A stretch of DNA of 51,917 nucleotides. It comes from Phreatobacter sp. Its GTDB lineage: Bacteria; Pseudomonadota; Alphaproteobacteria; Rhizobiales; Phreatobacteraceae. A program made the position numbers and the translations under genes. The DNA is taken from the NCBI RefSeq assembly GCF_030691135.1, contig NZ_JAUYFA010000099.1:1-51917 (forward strand), written 5' to 3'. Of this stretch, positions 9,506 to 20,899 are shown in pieces (position 1 is the first letter of the stretch; each line of letters begins with the position of its first letter). The notes under the pieces were generated by a model. It was not told the DNA's origin and searched no databases. It was given only the letters and a program-made list of their open reading frames with translations.

Positions 9506-10141
9506 TCAGAGCCGGCCGCCCTCGCCGCGGCCCGGGCCGCCCTGATGGCGCTCCCAATGGCCACCGCGACCATGGCCGCCGTGGCCCTCGCCGCCCCAGC
9601 CGCCGCCACCGCCACCCATCATCATCCGGCCGCCGCGCTGCATCATGCGGTCGACGCGGCGCTTCTGGCCCTCGTCGAGCGAGGCATAGAGCGGACCCGC
9701 CGCATCGGCGAGCTTGCGCATGGACGCGGCGTTCTCGCCCATGCGGTCGGCCATGGTGCGCAGGCGCTGCACCGGATCCGGGCGGGCGGCGGCATCACGG
9801 TTCTCGCGCATGTCGCGCCGGCGCTGCATCTGCTCCGTCATGCGCTGGCTACGCTGGGTAGCGGCCTCGCGCATCGCCGTTTCCAGCGCCGGCCAGTGCC
9901 GCTCCTGCTCGCTATTGAGGCGGAGCATGGCCTTGAAGCCGGCGATCCGCGCATCCGTCATGGCGGCGCGATCCTCGGGGCTCATCTGCATCATGCGGCC
10001 CGGGCCGCCGCGATAGCCTTCACCACCGGGGCCCGCCTCCGCGTTGGGGCCGCGCGGCCCGCCGGGACCCGGCTGGGCAAGGGCGACGGCGCCGATCGCC
10101 ATGCTGGCCGCGACGCCGGCGGCAATGATCAACTTCTTCAT
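9506..10141 (-). CDS. Periplasmic Spy/CpxP-like (LTXXQ motif) protein with Gly/His-rich tail
   Basis: This 211-residue protein has a clear signal peptide (MKKLIIAAGVAASMAIGAVALA-Q). The central region is helical and charged, with Met-, Arg- and Gln-rich segments. It has two relaxed LTxxQ-type motifs: LRLNSEQERHW near residue 73 and YASLDEGQKRR near 152. Spy and CpxP proteins are periplasmic chaperones or adaptors that sense envelope stress or metals. Unusually, the last 45 or so residues are almost all Gly, His, Arg and Glu, including a seven-Gly run, which could bind copper, zinc or nickel. It is a single gene with its own terminator. The neighbouring sigma-54 activator could regulate it, but this is a guess. 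Confidence 0.75.
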   Translation of the reverse strand: MKKLIIAAGVAASMAIGAVALAQPGPGGPRGPNAEAGPGGEGYRGGPGRMMQMSPEDRAAMTDARIAGFKAMLRLNSEQERHWPALETAMREAATQRSQRMTEQMQRRRDMRENRDAAARPDPVQRLRTMADRMGENAASMRKLADAAGPLYASLDEGQKRRVDRMMQRGGRMMMGGGGGGWGGEGHGGHGRGGHWERHQGGPGRGEGGRL

Positions 10142-10223
10142 GGGAGAGTCTCCTCGTGGGGTTGCCCCAGTTCGATGAGGAGAAAATACGCCACTGCGGC
10201 CGATGGACCGAGTTAAACTTCGT

Positions 10224-11066
10224 TCATGTGGGCGGAGGCTTCGGTGCGGTCGCCGTGCCGAACTCGGAGAAGAGCTTCTCGAGCTGGATGAATTGCTGCT
10301 CCTGGACCTCGCGGCCGGCCTCGAACATGCGGCCCATCGTGGCGGTCCAGGTATCGGCCGCCTGCTGGCCCATCGTGCGTGCCCCGGCCGTCTCGGCCTG
10401 AGGTGCCTGCGGGTTCATGGCGGCGGCGAGCAGTGGATTGGCGGCCTGCATCTGGCGGGCGATCTCCATCATCTGCTCGAGGCCCGGCATGCCCGGCATT
10501 GCAGCCGGTTTGGGGGCCGCCGCCGGCCCGAAGAAATTGGTGAACATGCCCATCATGCCGCCCATCGGGTCGGCGGCGGCCGTCGCCTGCGGCGGCATCA
10601 TCCGGGTGATCATGGCGGTTAACATCTCGCCGAGCGGGTTTTGCCCGCTCATCGCGCCCTTCATCAGGCCGCCCATCAGGAGCGAGGCCATCATCGGCAT
10701 GACCTGCCGCATCGCCTCCTGCTGCATGCCGGTCGCCACCGCCGTCTGCTGGGCGATGGCCTGGGTGAGTTCGGGCGTGCCGAAGATACGGGTCAGGGCC
10801 TGCTGACCGGCCGCCATCATCGTCTGGCCCGCCTGCATGGGCTGCTCGAACATCTGGGCATAGTTGGTGCCCGTCGTGTAAAGGCCGAAGAGATTGGCCA
10901 TGTCGGCGGGCGACTGCGTCGCGCGGTTGAGACCCAGCGAGAAGGCCGGCAAAAGGGCGTCCATCGCCGTCCTGACCTGCTGTGGTGCCATCCCGAACTG
11001 GCCGGCGAACTGGTCGAAGCCCTGCTTTGCCTGCGCCTGGGCGAGGATGTCGGCGAGGTTGAACAT
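10224..11066 (-). CDS. DUF937-family protein
   Basis: The 280-residue product starts MFNLADILAQAQAKQGFDQFAGQFG and continues with QQVRTAMDALLPAFSLGLNR. This matches the DUF937 pattern of a short N-terminal helix followed by a Leu-Pro-rich repeat. The middle is exceptionally rich in Met, Gln and Ala (for example MQQEAMRQVMPMMASLLMGGLMKGAM), so it is likely a long helical bundle. No signal peptide is seen. The function of DUF937 is unknown. It stands alone between the Spy-like gene and the MATE transporter on the same strand, with 68-bp and 82-bp gaps. Confidence 0.75.
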   Translation of the reverse strand: MFNLADILAQAQAKQGFDQFAGQFGMAPQQVRTAMDALLPAFSLGLNRATQSPADMANLFGLYTTGTNYAQMFEQPMQAGQTMMAAGQQALTRIFGTPELTQAIAQQTAVATGMQQEAMRQVMPMMASLLMGGLMKGAMSGQNPLGEMLTAMITRMMPPQATAAADPMGGMMGMFTNFFGPAAAPKPAAMPGMPGLEQMMEIARQMQAANPLLAAAMNPQAPQAETAGARTMGQQAADTWTATMGRMFEAGREVQEQQFIQLEKLFSEFGTATAPKPPPT

Positions 11067-11134
11067 CGATGGCTCCCCCCGGGGTCGATTCCCGCCCCGT
11101 TAGCCGCCCATCTAATCACGGCGCCCGGCCAGCG

Positions 11135-12577
11135 TCACGACCCCGCTGTGGCGCCCTTGCCCGAGGTGAAGGGCGACAGCCCGCTCGCCGGCCCGGTCGC
11201 CGCCGGCGGATCGCCGGGCGGGCGGGTGGATATCCGGTCGATGACACGGAAGCAGATGACCATGGACAGGATGCCGAACAGGATGCCGCCGGCGGCCTGG
11301 CCGGCGATGATTCCCTGCGCGCCCATCTCGGGGCCGGCGATCCAGGCCCCTGCCATGGCGAAGGGCACGGTACCCACCGTCGCCCGCGCCCAGTTCAGCG
11401 CCGTCGAATAGGTCGGGAAGCCGAGATTGTTGAAGGCGGCATTGCCGACGAAAACCGCACCGTTGAAGGCCCACCCGAGCGAGGCATAGACGCAGAAGAA
11501 GGCGATGACCGCGGCGGAAGTTCCGGTGGCGTCAAAGAGTCGGACGACATGGGGCGACAGCATGAGCAGCGCCAGCCAGACCGCGACGCCGTAGAGGCTG
11601 AGGAAGACCAGAGCATCCACCAGGGTTTGCCGGACGCGACCGAACTGCCGGGCCCCGACATTCTGACCCATGATCGGCCCGACCGATCCGGACAGGGCGA
11701 AATAGGCCCCGAAGGCCACCGGCACGAGGCGGCCGAGCACCGCCCAGCCGGCGACCGCCCCGTCGCCGTAGCGGGCGATCATCGCGGTGACGATGCCGTT
11801 GCCGACGGGCGTCGCGATATTGGTCAGCACCGCCGGCACGGCGATGGCGGCGATCGGCCTGATGTCGCCGAGGACATCCGCCAGGACGGGCCGGGCGGTC
11901 AGCCGATGCACCAGCGTGACGCCACGGAAGCCCATATAGGCCATGGCGCAGCGCGAGATGATCGAGGTCACGGCCGCTCCGTCGACGCCGAGACCGAGCG
12001 CGAAGATGAAGACCGGATCGAGGATGGCCGTCACGACCCCGCCGGTCAGCGTCACCCACATGGCGCGCTTGGCGTCGCCGATGGCGCGCAGGATCGCCGC
12101 ATACATCATGCCGAGGCCGAGAAAGGCCGTGGCCGGCACCACCATCCAGAGAAAACGGTCGGCGATGGCGAGGGTGCGGCCGGTTGCCCCGAGTGAGGAG
12201 AGCAGGAAGCCGGATACGGGCAGCATCATCGCCGACAGGATCGCCATCGACAGCGCCATGCCGATGAGGCTGGACGTCGCCAGCCGCCGCGCTTTCTCCC
12301 GGTCGCCGGCCCCCAGCGCCCGCGATACCAGCGCGGTTCCGGCGATCGACAGGCCGATAGCGAAGGAGGTCAGGAAGAACAGGACCGTGCCGGCATAGCC
12401 GATGGCGGCGGCCAGCTCCTGCTCGCCGAGCTGGGCGATGTAGAACAGGTTGAGGAGGTCGACCATGAAGACGGCCATCAGACCGACTGACCCGGTGAGG
12501 GTCATGACGATCACGTGGCGCATGGTGGAGCCCTGCGTGAACTTGCCCGGCATGCGGGCCGGGGCGACGACTGTCAT
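11135..12577 (-). CDS. MATE-family multidrug efflux transporter
   Basis: The product has 480 residues and about twelve membrane helices in two homologous halves, the classic size for MATE (NorM-type) pumps, which export cationic drugs or metabolites using Na+ or H+ gradients. Family-like features include IAGTALVSRALGAGDREKARRLA in the first half, with the Gly-Ala-Gly-Asp loop, and VGPIMGQNVGARQFGRVRQ at the equivalent place in the second half. The start codon overlaps the stop of the KefB-type gene upstream (ATGA, 12574-12577), so the two are translationally coupled. This links a cation antiporter and a cation-driven exporter. The substrate is not deducible. Confidence 0.93.
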   Translation of the reverse strand: MTVVAPARMPGKFTQGSTMRHVIVMTLTGSVGLMAVFMVDLLNLFYIAQLGEQELAAAIGYAGTVLFFLTSFAIGLSIAGTALVSRALGAGDREKARRLATSSLIGMALSMAILSAMMLPVSGFLLSSLGATGRTLAIADRFLWMVVPATAFLGLGMMYAAILRAIGDAKRAMWVTLTGGVVTAILDPVFIFALGLGVDGAAVTSIISRCAMAYMGFRGVTLVHRLTARPVLADVLGDIRPIAAIAVPAVLTNIATPVGNGIVTAMIARYGDGAVAGWAVLGRLVPVAFGAYFALSGSVGPIMGQNVGARQFGRVRQTLVDALVFLSLYGVAVWLALLMLSPHVVRLFDATGTSAAVIAFFCVYASLGWAFNGAVFVGNAAFNNLGFPTYSTALNWARATVGTVPFAMAGAWIAGPEMGAQGIIAGQAAGGILFGILSMVICFRVIDRISTRPPGDPPAATGPASGLSPFTSGKGATAGS

Positions 12578-14421
12578 CCCGAGAACCTCGTCTCGTCCGC
12601 CAGCACGTCCTCGGCTTCCGGGTTGAGGGCCTTCGCCTTGCGGGCCGGCTCGACCAGCGGCGCCGGCGTGACACGCTGCTGGTGCATGAGGTGCCGGCCG
12701 GCCTGGATGCCCTCATGCATCTGCAGTTCCAGCCGCGCCGCATCGCGCTTGCGCAGGTCGGCCATCGTCTGGGCGGCGATCTCGCGGTCGATGCCGAGCG
12801 CGACGAGAGCCTCGCGCCCGAAGACCAGGGCGCTCTCCAGCACCTCGCGGATCTCGTAGTCGACGCCCTCTTCCCTGAGCTTGATCGTGTGCTGCCGGTC
12901 GAAGGCGCGCACGAACAGCTTGGCGAACGGGAACTCGGCCTTGATCAGCTCGACGATCTTGTCGGAGGCCTCCTGCTTGTCGACGCAGACGCAGATCAGC
13001 CGGGCGGTGCCCGCACCGGCAGCACGCAGCACGTCGAGGCGGGTGCCGTCGCCGTAATAGATGCGGAACCCGAACGTGCCGGCCGCCTGGATCATCTCGA
13101 CATTGTTGTCGATGATGGTGACCTCCGCCCGCTCCGACAGCAGCGCCTGCGACGCCAGTTGACCGAAACGGCCGAAGCCGATCATCAGCACCTCGCCGGT
13201 GAGGCCGTCGGCGACCTCCACCCCGTCGAGCGAGGGAGCCTTGGGCGCCGCGATGAGGAAGCGCAGGCCCATCAGCGCCAGCGGCGTCAGCACCATCGAG
13301 ATGATGACGATGGCGGTCAGGGTAGCGTTGGCGCGGCCGTCGATGAGCCCCGTGCTGGTGGCGGCGGCATAGAGCACGAAGGCGAATTCGCCGCCCTGCG
13401 CCATCATCAGGGTGCGCTCCATGGCCTCGCTGTGGCCGGCGCGCGTGAGCCGGGCGACCGCGTAGATGCCGATGCCCTTGGCGATCATGTAGGCCGCCAC
13501 ATAGACGGCGATCAGCGCCCAGCTGGCCATGACCACCGACAGGTCGAGCGACATGCCGACCGCCATGAAGAACAGGCCGAGCAGGATGCCGCGGAACGGC
13601 TCGACATCGGCCTCCAGCTGGTGACGGAACGTGGACTCCGACAGCAGCACGCCGGCAAGGAAGGCGCCCATGGCCATGGACAGGCCGCCGAGCTGCAGGG
13701 CCAGGGCCGATCCGAGCACGACGAGCAGGGCCGCCGCGGTCATCACCTCGCGGGCGCCATAGGCGGCGAGGAAACGGAACAGCGGATTGAGGAGGTAGCG
13801 GCCGCCGACGATCAGCGCGGCGACCGATCCGACGCCGATGGCGACCGCGATCAGCCGCGAGGTCAGGTTACCGTCCTGCGCCCCGATGACGGTCGGCGCC
13901 AGGAAGGCGACGAGCGCCAGCAGCGGCACGATGGCGAGGTCCTCCAGCAGCAGGATGGAGACCATCTTCTGGCCGGGCGGCGTGTTGAGCTCGCCGCGTT
14001 CCTCCAGCGTCTGCATGACGATGGCGGTCGAGGTGAGGACGAAGCCGGCGGCGGCGACGAAGGACACGGCGAGGGGGAAACCACCGGCGAGACCCATCAC
14101 GGTGAGGAGCCCGGTGCAGACGCCGACCTGCAGCAGGCCGAGCCCGAAGATCTGCCTGCGCAGGCTCCACAGCCGCGACGGCCGCATTTCGAGCCCGATG
14201 ATGAAGAGGAACATCACGACGCCGAGTTCGGCGATATGCAGGATCGACGCAGGGTCCGAGATCAGGCGCAGGCCGAACGGGCCGATGGCGAGGCCAGCCG
14301 CGAGATAGCCGAGGATCGATCCGAGCCGCGCCCGGCGGAACAGCGGCACGGCGATCACCGCCGCGGCCAGCAGCGTGACGGCGGGAATCACGAAAGCGGT
14401 GGAGGAATGGGCGTCGGCCAT
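12574..14421 (-). CDS. KefB-type monovalent cation:proton antiporter (CPA2) with RCK/TrkA-N domain
   Basis: The ATG at 14421 (MADAHSSTAF) gives a 615-residue protein whose first helix starts immediately; the frame is open to 14520, but the extra 33 residues are Arg/Pro-rich and not family-like. Residues 1 to about 380 form the Na_H_Exchanger domain, with SILGYLAAGLAIGPFGL and LLEDLAIVPLLALVAF segments typical of KefB/KefC. An NAD-binding RCK domain follows (LMIGFGRFGQLASQ near 412), and the end is a charged helical tail. Such proteins export K+ or Na+ in exchange for H+ and are gated by nucleotides or glutathione adducts. No KefF/KefG ancillary gene is adjacent. The stop overlaps the MATE start. 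Confidence 0.92.
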   Translation of the reverse strand: MADAHSSTAFVIPAVTLLAAAVIAVPLFRRARLGSILGYLAAGLAIGPFGLRLISDPASILHIAELGVVMFLFIIGLEMRPSRLWSLRRQIFGLGLLQVGVCTGLLTVMGLAGGFPLAVSFVAAAGFVLTSTAIVMQTLEERGELNTPPGQKMVSILLLEDLAIVPLLALVAFLAPTVIGAQDGNLTSRLIAVAIGVGSVAALIVGGRYLLNPLFRFLAAYGAREVMTAAALLVVLGSALALQLGGLSMAMGAFLAGVLLSESTFRHQLEADVEPFRGILLGLFFMAVGMSLDLSVVMASWALIAVYVAAYMIAKGIGIYAVARLTRAGHSEAMERTLMMAQGGEFAFVLYAAATSTGLIDGRANATLTAIVIISMVLTPLALMGLRFLIAAPKAPSLDGVEVADGLTGEVLMIGFGRFGQLASQALLSERAEVTIIDNNVEMIQAAGTFGFRIYYGDGTRLDVLRAAGAGTARLICVCVDKQEASDKIVELIKAEFPFAKLFVRAFDRQHTIKLREEGVDYEIREVLESALVFGREALVALGIDREIAAQTMADLRKRDAARLELQMHEGIQAGRHLMHQQRVTPAPLVEPARKAKALNPEAEDVLADETRFSG

Positions 14422-14575
14422 GCGCTCGCGGGGGAAGGGGCGTGGAGGAGAGACAATAGCGTCAATCCGGCCCCGCATATCTAGGCGGCAATCTCGCGGA
14501 CCGCATCCATGTGTTTTCACGCATGACGCAGCGTCAGCCGGCGACAGGGTGCCGGCCGCGGTGGCCTGGCGGATC

Positions 14576-15991
14576 TCAGCCCGTGCCGCCGACCGTGATC
14601 CGCTCCATCTTCAGCGTCGGCTGGCCGACGCCGACCGGCACCCACTGTCCCGCCTTGCCGCAGGTGCCGATGCCGGTGTCGAGGCTCATGTCGTCGCCCA
14701 CCATGGTGACCCGCTTCATGTCGGCCGGCCCCGAGCCGATCAGCATCGCGCCCTTCACCGGCGCGCCGACCCGGCCGTTCTCGATCCGGTAGGCCTCGGT
14801 GCACTCGAAGACGTATTTGCCAGAGGTGATGTCCACCTGGCCGCCACCGAAGCTGACGGCATAGAGGCCGTTCTTCACGCTGGCGAGGATCTCGTCCTTG
14901 GTGTGGGACCCGCCGAGCATATAGGTGTTGGTCATGCGTGGCATCGGGACATGGGCATAGCTCTCGCGACGGCCATTGCCGGTGGCCGCGACGCCCATCA
15001 GGCGGGCGTTCTGCCGGTCCTGCATGTAGCCGACGAGGCGCCCGTCCTCGATCAGCACGGTGCGGTGCGAGGCCGTGCCCTCGTCGTCGATGGAGATCGA
15101 GCCGCGCCGGTCCGGGATCGTGCCGTCGTCGACGACGGTGACGCCCCTGGCCGCCACCATCTCGCCCATCAGCCCGGCGAAGGCGGACTGGCCCTTGCGG
15201 TTGAAGTCGCCCTCCAGGCCGTGGCCCACCGCCTCGTGCAGCATGACGCCGGGCCAGCCCGGGCCGAGCACGACGTCCATCTCGCCGGCGGGGGAGGGGA
15301 TGCTCTCCAGGTTGATCAGTGCCTGGCGGATCGCCTCGTCGGCGGCATGTTTCCAGCGCCCCTCGGTGATGAAACCGGCATAGCCGGCACGCCCGCCGAA
15401 GCCGTGGCTGCCGGCCTCCTGGCGGTCGCCGGACCCGGCGACGACGGTGACGTTGAGGCGCACCAGCGGCCGCACGTCACGGAAGGTTTCGCCGTCGGGC
15501 CGGAGGATCTCGACCACCTGCCACGAGCCGGCCAGCGACACCGTCACCTGCCTGACCTTCGGATCGCGTGCCCGCGCATAAGCGTCGATCGTCTCCATCA
15601 GCTTCACCTTCTCGGCGAAGGCGGGCGCGTCCAGCGGGTTTGCGTCGGCATAGAGCCTGACATTGGAGCGGATGGGCCCGGCGGCCAGCGTGCCGGCATA
15701 GCCGCCGGCCACCGCCCTGACCGTCTCGGCCGCCCGCTTCAGCGCCGGTTCCGACACGTCGGAGGAATGGGCATAGCCCACCGCCTCGCCCTTCACGGCC
15801 CGCAGACCGAAGCCCTGGCCGTTGTCGGTGCCCGCCTGCTTCAGCCGACCGTTGTCGAAGAGCAGCGATTCCGACTGCTTGTATTCGATGAAGAGTTCGC
15901 CGTCGTCGGCGCCGGCCAGGGCGTCGTCGAGGATGGCGCGGGCCCTGGCCGGATCGAGGTCGGCGCGGGCGAAGAGGGACAGGTCGGCCAT
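14576..15991 (-). CDS. tldD: TldD metalloprotease
   Basis: The 471-residue length matches TldD. The zinc motif HEAVGHGLEGD lies near residue 251, where the two His residues and the Glu form the HExxxH site unique to TldD. The final third has the expected Gly-rich beta structure, including CGKAGQWVPVGVGQPT. TldD pairs with PmbA/TldE to cleave unfolded peptides and process microcin B17 or the CcdA antitoxin. PmbA is not in the window and must be encoded elsewhere. Its place next to ialB and coxB is a recurring arrangement in Hyphomicrobiales, as I know it. Confidence 0.95.
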   Translation of the reverse strand: MADLSLFARADLDPARARAILDDALAGADDGELFIEYKQSESLLFDNGRLKQAGTDNGQGFGLRAVKGEAVGYAHSSDVSEPALKRAAETVRAVAGGYAGTLAAGPIRSNVRLYADANPLDAPAFAEKVKLMETIDAYARARDPKVRQVTVSLAGSWQVVEILRPDGETFRDVRPLVRLNVTVVAGSGDRQEAGSHGFGGRAGYAGFITEGRWKHAADEAIRQALINLESIPSPAGEMDVVLGPGWPGVMLHEAVGHGLEGDFNRKGQSAFAGLMGEMVAARGVTVVDDGTIPDRRGSISIDDEGTASHRTVLIEDGRLVGYMQDRQNARLMGVAATGNGRRESYAHVPMPRMTNTYMLGGSHTKDEILASVKNGLYAVSFGGGQVDITSGKYVFECTEAYRIENGRVGAPVKGAMLIGSGPADMKRVTMVGDDMSLDTGIGTCGKAGQWVPVGVGQPTLKMERITVGGTG

Positions 15992-16067
15992 GGCGGCTCC
16001 GGCGCGAAGGAAAGAAGTCTGACCGGCTATCTAGTGTGCCGGTCGCCGCGACGCGAGCCCGTCGCCC

Positions 16068-16607
16068 TCAGGGCAGGGCGTCGAAGCCCGGCCTGAACCC
16101 GTTGAGCGAGACCGGCACGCCGATCCCCTCTTCCGGGGTCTGGAAGATGATGAAGGTCGCGGTCTGGCCGCCGGAGAGTTGTGCCAGCAGATTGTCGTCC
16201 ATCACCACCTCGGCGACGCAGCCAGAGGGCAGGCAGCGCACGAAGCCGGCGCGGCCGACATCGGCACTGTCGATCTTCAGGCCGAGTCCGGAAGGCAGCA
16301 GCACGCCGAGCGGCGCCAGGACGCGCAGCAGGCGCGCCCTGCCGTCGGCCGTCTTCAGCGCGATCACGGTGAGCGCGACGTTGGGCCGGTCCTCGGCCGC
16401 CACGTTCTGCACCAGGGCGCATTGTTCGGAGCGCGAGCCCGGCGGCGTGTCGCAGCGTACCTGCCAGTCGCCATGGGTGGCGCGTACGGCGCCCTGGGCA
16501 AGGGCCGCGCCGCTGACCGCGACCAGCGCTAGCGCGGCGAAGGCTGTGCCCAAGAGGCCGCGGCGCAGGGCCGTCCTCGGCAGTCGCGGCGATGTCGGCA
16601 TGGTCAT
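16068..16607 (-). CDS. Invasion-associated locus B (IalB) family protein
   Basis: The open frame extends to 16769, but the ATG at 16607 (MTMPTSPRL) puts a signal peptide (hydrophobic core after RRGLLG, cleavage after ALA-Q) at the N-terminus and gives 179 residues, the family size. The mature protein begins ATHGDWQVRCDTPPG, the signature IalB opening. It has four Cys residues, in VRCDT, EQCAL, VRCLPSG and GCVAE, likely paired in disulfides. IalB was named from Bartonella erythrocyte invasion, but homologues are widespread in free-living alphaproteobacteria with unknown periplasmic roles, so invasion should not be inferred. It is divergent from the coxB operon across a 493-bp gap. Confidence 0.88.
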   Translation of the reverse strand: MTMPTSPRLPRTALRRGLLGTAFAALALVAVSGAALAQGAVRATHGDWQVRCDTPPGSRSEQCALVQNVAAEDRPNVALTVIALKTADGRARLLRVLAPLGVLLPSGLGLKIDSADVGRAGFVRCLPSGCVAEVVMDDNLLAQLSGGQTATFIIFQTPEEGIGVPVSLNGFRPGFDALP

Positions 16608-17100
16608 CCGTGGGGCTCCGGAGCTCGGGGCACGATCTGTGGCGGGCGTCGCCAGGTCCGCTGACCCGGTGAACGAATCGCCGCCGACGCGCAGCGGGGA
16701 CGACGGAACCGCGAGGGACCATTCTCGCGCAATGGTGTCAAGATTATGCAGGAGCGAACGTCCGGCCATGTCGATTTCACAGGAGACGACCGCCTTTCGG
16801 CCAATTCCTAAGCCTGTCTCCGGAGTTTATAAACGCTTCAGGCTGCAGGCGGTCCCGAAGGCTCGAAAAGCTCTCAACGGTCGCATTGCGAGCATGGCGT
16901 TTTTGTGTTTCAAGGGGCCGGCAAAACCCTCAGCTGAGCCGCTTGTGAGACGCATTGATCGGAGATGCGTCCCCGGTCGTACAGGAGAGGTAGCTGAAAG
17001 CCCCGACGTGCGGTCAACCGATCCGCCGGGACTGCGAGCGACAACAGAGACAGGGTCGATGTCCGGCGATTTTCGGCCCTTGGCTACGGAGCGGAAGAAC
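16608..17100. promoter_or_regulatory. Long divergent intergenic region between ialB and the cox operon
   Basis: These 493 bases hold no convincing gene and should carry the promoters of both flanking units. A TTGACA hexamer reads toward ialB (minus strand, 16741 to 16736), but no good -10 follows. On the coxB side, a perfect 7-bp inverted repeat, GACGCAT and ATGCGTC with a nine-base spacer, lies at 16949-16971, about 130 bp before the coxB start; it could be an operator or an mRNA hairpin. An AT-rich GTTTATAAA lies near 16825. The region is long for this compact segment, so a long 5' leader on the cox mRNA is possible. Confidence 0.4.
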
Positions 17101-19690
<2,590 letters not shown>

Positions 19691-19706
19691 AGCGCTCGTC
19701 GCCATG

Positions 19707-19733
19707 AAGCCCGGAGCATGACGCCCCGGGCTT
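19707..19733 (+). other. Hairpin between coxA and ctaB
   Basis: AAGCCCGG and CCGGGCTT form an 8-bp stem with an 11-base loop, 16 bp after the coxA stop. No T-run follows, so it is more likely an mRNA-stabilising or processing hairpin than a full terminator. It could set the level of the assembly genes below that of the subunit genes. Confidence 0.45.
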
Positions 19734-19782
19734 CGGCTCCGGACAGGGATGACCGTCATCCCGCCAAACCCTCGAGACCGTT

Positions 19783-20715
19783 TTGTCCCTCGTCGACGAC
19801 ACTGCGAGCATGAACCGCTCCGCCCTGGTCAGCCAGGCCGAGCCGCGGGACTTCATTGCCCTCCTGAAGCCGCGGGTCATGTCGCTCGTCGTCTTCACGG
19901 CTTTGACCGGGATCGTCATCGCGCCGGTCGGCGTGCATCCGGTGCTGGCGGCGATCAGCCTCCTGTGCATCGCGGTCGGTGCCGGCGCCTCCGGCGCCTT
20001 GAACATGTGGTACGACGCCGACATCGATGCGCTCATGGGCCGGACCGCCACGCGGCCCATCCCCTCCGGCCGCGTCACGCCGGGCGAGGCGCTCGCCTTC
20101 GGTCTGGTGCTGTCGGTGCTGTCGGTCCTCGTGCTCGGCCTCGTCGCCAACTGGCTCGCCGCCGGCCTGCTCGCCTTCACGATCTTCTTCTACGCCGTCG
20201 TCTACACGATGTGGCTGAAGCGCTGGACGCCGCAGAACATCGTCATCGGCGGTGCTGCCGGCGCCTTTCCGCCGATGATCGGCTGGGCCGCCGTCACCGG
20301 GTCCATCTCGCTCGAATCCTTCGTGCTCTTCCTCATCATCTTCATCTGGACGCCGCCCCATTTCTGGGCGCTGGCGCTGATCAAGTCGGAAGATTACGCG
20401 CGCGCCGGCGTTCCGATGCTCCCCGTCGCCTGCGGCGAAGCGGAGACGCGCCGCCAGATCCTGCTCTATACGCTTGTCCTCGCCCCCGTCGGCATGGCGC
20501 CCTGGTTCCTCGGCTTCGCCGGGCTCACCTACGGGCTGGTCGCGGCGGCCGGTGGCCTCGGCATGATCTGGCTCGCCATCGAAATCTATCGTCGCCGGGA
20601 AGGCGCGCCGGCCCGCAAGGCGTCCGGTCGCATGTTCGCCTTCTCGATCCTCTATCTGTTCGCGCTCTTCGCCGTGCTCCTCGTCGAGCAGGGCGTCCTG
20701 GCGCGGATCCTCTGA
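19783..20715 (+). CDS. ctaB: Heme O synthase (protoheme IX farnesyltransferase)
   Basis: CtaB attaches a farnesyl group to heme B to make heme O, the precursor of heme A in the oxidase. The 310-residue reading begins with TTG at 19783 ([11 protein letters not shown]), similar in length to relatives; an ATG at 19810 would shorten it by nine residues and cannot be excluded. The protein has about nine membrane helices. The first Asp-rich prenyltransferase motif is [19 protein letters not shown] near residues 76-94, and the second conserved loop is [14 protein letters not shown]. UbiA-like length and the cox context leave little doubt. Confidence 0.94.
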   Translation: MSLVDDTASMNRSALVSQAEPRDFIALLKPRVMSLVVFTALTGIVIAPVGVHPVLAAISLLCIAVGAGASGALNMWYDADIDALMGRTATRPIPSGRVTPGEALAFGLVLSVLSVLVLGLVANWLAAGLLAFTIFFYAVVYTMWLKRWTPQNIVIGGAAGAFPPMIGWAAVTGSISLESFVLFLIIFIWTPPHFWALALIKSEDYARAGVPMLPVACGEAETRRQILLYTLVLAPVGMAPWFLGFAGLTYGLVAAAGGLGMIWLAIEIYRRREGAPARKASGRMFAFSILYLFALFAVLLVEQGVLARIL

Positions 20716-20727
20716 GGAGGCACCACC

Positions 20728-20892
20728 ATGGTCGACCATCCCACCGAAGCCGGCATCGTGCTGACGCCCGAGGAAAAACGCCGCCAACGTCAACGCAACC
20801 TCGCCATCGCTTTTGCCCTGGCCGGGCTCTGCGTGATCTTCTGGGTCGTCACCATCGTCAAAGGGGCCGCTATTCTCCAGCGGCCGATGTGA
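20728..20892 (+). CDS. coxF: CoxF-like small membrane protein of the cox operon
   Basis: This is a 54-residue gene starting at ATG 20728, nine bases after a strong GAGGAGG. The product has a charged N-terminal part (VLTPEEKRRQRQRN), one membrane helix (LAIAFALAGLCVIFWVVTIV) and a short tail KGAAILQRPM. The pattern 'LTPE(E/Q)KRR', one helix, then '(G)xAxLxRPM' is that of the small CoxF protein sitting between ctaB and ctaG in other Hyphomicrobiales. Its role is unknown, perhaps in oxidase assembly. It ends seven bases before the ctaG start, so it is clearly within the operon. Confidence 0.85.
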   Translation: MVDHPTEAGIVLTPEEKRRQRQRNLAIAFALAGLCVIFWVVTIVKGAAILQRPM

Positions 20893-20899
20893 GGCGCAT

